Shown: positions 54,901-60,900 of the stretch, one piece after another
How the letters are laid out: every line of letters begins with the position of its first letter
How positions within the stretch are numbered: the stretch's first letter is position 1
Source of the DNA: Chrysaora quinquecirrha
Lineage: Eukaryota; Cnidaria; Scyphozoa; Semaeostomeae; Pelagiidae
Direction of reading: 5' to 3'
Assembly (NCBI GenBank): GCA_014526335.1
Contig: JACTAT010000014.1
Span: 7,670,659 to 7,734,658, forward strand
DNA length: 64,000 nucleotides
Notes under the pieces: model-generated
Databases searched by the model: none
Told to the model about the DNA's origin: nothing
What the model saw: the letters and a program-made list of their open reading frames with translations, nothing else
Position numbers and translations under genes: made by a program

Positions 54901-57900
54901 AACCTTGTTGTTTAGAAACTTCTAGTACAGTAATCAACAAAAATTTAAGAAACAAAATGCTAGTCGCGAGCTAAGTTTCTTAAACAAGATGTATGCGTCC
55001 ACATATCGCGCATTTCATCGCTGTCCTTTATCTAGTCGATCTGAGAGTTGAAATACATAATGGTACACTTACCTCGAAAAAATTCTCGCCGTGCTCGATA
55101 AGAAGTGAATTCGACTCTGGTTTATTTGCACAGTAATCTACATACATCTGAAATTTATCAGCCTGAAATAGGAACAGAAAGGAAACAACATGACTATCTG
55201 ATCAGTAAAACAAGTGAAACTAACTGCGATTAAGTCAAACATAGATTTTGATCATTCAGAGCGAAATCGCCACGAGGAACCACGCCCACGCGGAATAATA
55301 AATCTGAAACGAGGTACTACTCTATTTCTTTTCTTCCCACGTTTATGAAACACTGATTCCAGAAATAATTACTATTTTAAGTACAAAGTTTGTAATTTTA
55401 TAATTGCTAATTATGTTTAAATGTGTGAGATGTAGACATCGATATAAAATAATCCTACAAGGAGCCTTGTTCTGGTAGCAGGTACGATATGATACGATAT
55501 GGCATGGGTATGGCAAAATAGCTTCAAGGCATCATCAGCCTTCCGAAAATCCAGCGAGTATCAATATCACAAAAAACGTTAAACAGCTACAATCATGGAC
55601 AAAATATGTATAAGATACTCAATCAAAGTATGGACAAAATATGTATAAGATACTCAATCATATTAATTTTGGGGGTCTATATAGACTGAGATAGTCTGCG
55701 ATGTAGATCTCTCCGGAGGAGGAACGGATAAACACTACAGAGAGGTCTGCATACGAAATGTTCTTGTCATCAGGCAAGAAAATTTAAGGAGTGACATTGT
55801 TCAAAAGGAAATGCCTATTTCTAGGGCCGTCGAGAGACAGAGCGGGTCCCGGGGTAATTTAATCTTACTGGGATTTTAGAAGGTTAAAGGGGGAAGCATT
55901 AAGATAATTCAAAATTTCGCAGGTCCCTTAACAGCCCACGCCTGTCCTTCCCCTCTGGGCAGAACTGCCTATTTGTGTGAGACAGGAATGGTTAACTGCA
56001 CTCCGGTTGACTTTCCTAAACGACTGCATGGCATGCATTAGAGGGCAGCAATTATTACCGCCACTGTCAGTCCCAATGAGCCTTGGTGGCCATGCTTATT
56101 CAGTACAGGATGTCCAATGTTCAAAAGATCGAATCACTTTGAGTTCTGATCTATCACTTTAACACTAATTTGACCTGTCATTTAAGTTATCTTTGTTCTC
56201 TTGCTAAACCTTTTATTATTATCACCAACCATGTCGGGTTTTTCTAGTAGGCTATAAACATTCAGGTGTCAGAGCTCAGTTGTACGATCTGGGAATATAT
56301 TGAAGGAATTGTTTCAAGAACTCACGAAGACTTAAAAACTACTAGTTCCAAAACCTTACCGGATTTGCAGAGCACTGTTTACAACAGGTTGGTAGCTCTA
56401 TACTTAGATGAATAAAGATGGGGATTTTAGAATAGCAAATAAGACTGCATCTACGACAGAACTTACAGAACTTACCCAGTCACTGAAACAATCGCCAACG
56501 TCTTCAGGGCGTGTCTCGTACTTCTCTAAAGCTTGTAGGAATATACTGAAATGGAAAAAGTGGAAGATATATACACAGCAGTGTATGGGAGTAGATCGTT
56601 TTATCGTATAAGACCAAACGCAGAAAAAACGCTAACTAATGTTTTCTATCTGCCCGTTAGATAGAAGATTCATCAGGATTCATCAGACAGCAAGTTCTAA
56701 GAGAACATCAATGAGCTATCCAGAAGAGCTTGCATTTGCCTCTGCCGGTTTAAGCAAAGCTCTGCTCTAAGCATTGAATACGTTCTGAATTAAGCAATAT
56801 TTCATCAAGTCTTACGTGCTGTGAAATTCATAAATTTCTTCAATATTGCCAAATATGATTTCATGTTTTCCAGTAAGAGGATCAGGAACGTCTGGGCTGT
56901 CCAGCATTGGGTACAGAAAGTTCTAAAACAGAAAGATAGTGGTACAATAAATACGACAAGAAGGGCATCGAAAATTCTGACACAGACATATCTTTAGACC
57001 TTTTACCGGTATTTGCAATGCACAAAAGGATAGGTCTGTATACTTTAAGAATACAGCTAGCAACCCTCTTAAAGTGGGCCAATACACCCTTATAGATAGG
57101 TGCAAAAACGTAGGAGAAAGACTTAAGGAAGCTCGCTGAAAGATACCTCTTTAGCTGTAAGCGAAGACTTTAAAACAGTTTTATACATAATATACAGACA
57201 ATAAAACTTACCTCTATGCAGCATTTCAGATCTTTGCAGTAGGCTCTTTCGGTTTGAAGAAGTTCGTTCATTATAAACCTGAATCGAACAACATATACTT
57301 AAAGTTTTAGTTATGGAAACAGCAGCGATATCAGGATGTTTACGAAGTTGTTCTGAACACTACTAAATCGATTTGCATACGGCGAGAGCGGTTGACGAGT
57401 ACTTAGAAAAACCAATGGGTTTGGTTCGTAAACAAAACCTGCAAATGTAGGCCCTGAAGACTTGAGCCAGACTTATTGTCGACACTGCGTACTGTCAGAA
57501 TTAAAGCTACCGACTGCTAATCGACGATTCTTTGGAAGTAATTTATCGCAACTGACCTTTTTACATAGCCGCTCTTGCAACTAGTTCCTCTTTGGTGGCA
57601 ACTAGACGGCGCACAGTTTCAGAAAGATGGGCGTTTCTACTCTTGCAACTAGTTGACAACTCATCCTATAAGTTCTGACTATAGTTGTTGACATATCGAC
57701 ACAAGTTAGCAGTCACTGTGCGTTAGTTCTATCGTATCGTAGGTCGACATACGCCTGGCTTTATTTTAGCCTTTGTGAATGCTTTAGGTAGATTAAGGAG
57801 CTGATTAAGGAGCTATATATACTTTCAAACAGGCAATGGCAACAGAAACTGAGGGCGCTAAATAACTCGCATTCCAAAGACCTACAAACTTATGTTTAGA

Positions 57901-60900
57901 GAAGAAATGCTGTTTGTGATTTAGGCTCTTTGCATGTCTGCATTGCAATGCTCGACACATGAACATCAAAAGAATCTGGTCGATTTTTTAAAGGCCCCAG
58001 CATTCCGACGGAAAATGTGCAGCATATAGTGCAAATGCAGCTTTTTAAATTTATAACGCTGTCATCCCAAGAAATCGGCAAGTCTGTAAGATATTATTTA
58101 TTCACGAATTTAGATAGAACAAAACTCTAAGATCATATCGACGTATAAGAAAACTGAGTCTCGAGATCAAAGTGAGGCAGATTCTCAGACTGAGACTCGG
58201 GAAAGTTGGAGAGAGGCTGTGTAAAGAGAAGCTCGGATCAGAACCAGGTTGGTTAAACTTAGGGTCAAACTCACTCGATTCTTTTAGCAGACCGTCTTTT
58301 CTCTTCTGTCATCTCATGGATACCACTGTCATTTGAGATTTCTCTCCTCGTCACTGCGGATAATTCGTTGACCTTGGCTTGCAAACATGCTATGCTAGGC
58401 CAGTCGCTTTCATCCTGCAAGAATAAGGGAGTGCATTGAGTTTATGATACAAAAAGGAAAACAAATACAAGACAGGGAACTGAGAGTAAACCAAACTAAT
58501 AAGGTCTATGCATAAAGGGGAATACTGGAATCTGGTATTAGGGATTTTTTCAGACCCTTACTGTAATCCAAGTCGACACTTGCCACTCTTGATATTATAT
58601 CTTAGCCAGCGTGCAAACTTAGGTAGGGGAGGGAAAAGTAAGGTGCTGTTCCCATTCCCGGTACAGTCTGCACGCGGGCTCATTATATCTATGACACATT
58701 CTTAACAAACTGAAGAATTTCGAGAAACTAAATTAACTTAAATAAATAATTCTTGTGAATATGGCAAAGAGAAACAGAACATGAGAAACAACTCGGTCTA
58801 ATTTTTTGTGGAAACGCAAGAAACCAGCTCGACTGTGAGTAAGGTTTTTTTAAAATACAATAAATTAAATATAACTGTGAGTATCTGGTAAACATGCAGT
58901 TATACGCCAAATTCGACTGTTTTTAGAAAGATACAATCAACTTTAATGTTATAAAAATCGTCAATTTGCAAAGACCACCCAATTCAATTATCGTTATGAT
59001 TAACTTAGTAAAACCAATTCTTCACTAGTCTTCATAATCTGTTTAAAACAAAATTCACACGAGTAATTTGTTCTCATGTGGGAATCTTTTTAGCCAAAGT
59101 TTGACATGCTTTTCAATTGACAAATACCCCACAGCACAATACAATATATACTATATTTAAATTTCTATACTACAGTATACTATTCTTTACCGCACTATAT
59201 TATACATTACTTTACTTTACCATACAGTACTATACTACACTAAACCATACCATACTATACTAAGCTATACTATACTACTGTATACTATACTATATTAAAC
59301 CATACCATACTATACTATACTAAACTATACTATACTATACTATACTATACTATACTGTACTATACTATATTAAACCATACCATACTATACTATACTAAAC
59401 TATACTATACTATACTATACTATACTATACTGTACTATACTATATTAAACCATACCATACTATACTATACTAAACTATACTATACTATACTATACTATAA
59501 TATACTACACCATACTACACCATACTATACTATAATATACTATACTATACCATACTACATCATACTATACTACACAATATTATACTGTACTATACCATAT
59601 TATAAAACTGTGTACTATGCTATACTTAACCGTACTATATGTAAAACCTAACATAACATAGCTAACGCTAAAATAAGCTTAGCTGTGTAACATGCTTTTG
59701 TGGCTCAGGATTTGTAAAGCAAATTTATTTCGGGGGAAAAAAATAAAATAATAGCTTATTCAATGGTTCCTTATCTTAATATTGATTATTACTTCTTATG
59801 AGTAACAAAATAATTTGTGATTAAACTACCTAATGCCAGCTTCTATATAGAATCGTGGGAAAGTGGTATGTATATTATGTAGACACGTAATTGTACCATC
59901 GAAGTGCAGTATAAATCTCTAACAAAATGTAGCAAGTCTAAAGCTGTGACGACTCTTAGAGAAGGAAGATAAAACATCAGTGAAAACCTACTTTTTGACA
60001 ACGACCAAGGCAGCCATAATTTAAGTAGTGATAAACAAGGGGATGCCTAAACACTTCCTGAAGTATCGCCATTGCAGCTATGCCAAGAAGAGTAAAATAA
60101 TTCCAGAAATACACGGTATTAATTTCTCAAAAATTTCGTCGATGTTTTCCGATGCCTTGTCATTTTATACTTGCTCCAAGCACAATAATTTCTCCAAATA
60201 GTGAAATAGTGCGTTTTCACAGCAAATCAGCTAATTTTATTTAATTCGGCAGCTCCTTACATGTCTAAATTCTAAGCAGCAAAATCAAAACCAAACTGGT
60301 CTTTGTGTCAACAAAAACACTCGACTGTGAGACTATCTTTGTGGTGGCGTTGTACGCATAAAGAAATGGCGATGACCACAAGATAATAAATCAAAACCGA
60401 TGGCCTAACGTGAGGTTTTGAAATGACACTAGAATGGCAGACCAGAACAGCGAATATGCAAGAATACTTTGTTTCAAGGAGAGCTTGTTGTCTGTGAACA
60501 CCGTTAGTAGTATTTTCAGCTAAACCATGACAGCTTATCTGCAAATTGCTTCATTCAAAATAACGTTAGCATTGTATTCGTCCCGTTAGCTTGCAGATAT
60601 TTTCACCAATACCACAGGGCAATGCATAGCTACGTATATTCTTTAGAAATAGCATCTCGAAACAATAACACTTGTTTTGTATCACCATATCACATAATCA
60701 ATACGATAGCAATGCTCCGTTTTACGATCCAGCAAAAGTGTACTTATCTTTCCATTCAGTTTGACCTTGTCTTTGTTTTCAATTGTATTTCTTAATATTT
60801 AATCGAATTTCGTCGGGTTTTATTATCCCAAGAGCAAACATTTATTATTTCGCGATCAGAAAATCAAACAAAACACGGGAATTTTCAAACAAGGCGTTTT

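Noticed and set aside
56341..56396. Possible 15-nt micro-exon (TGCTCTGCAAATCCG followed by GTAAGG) between DH1 exons
   Set aside because: The exons at 56476 and 55073 already join in phase with continuous DH similarity, so an extra exon would insert residues into a conserved helix.
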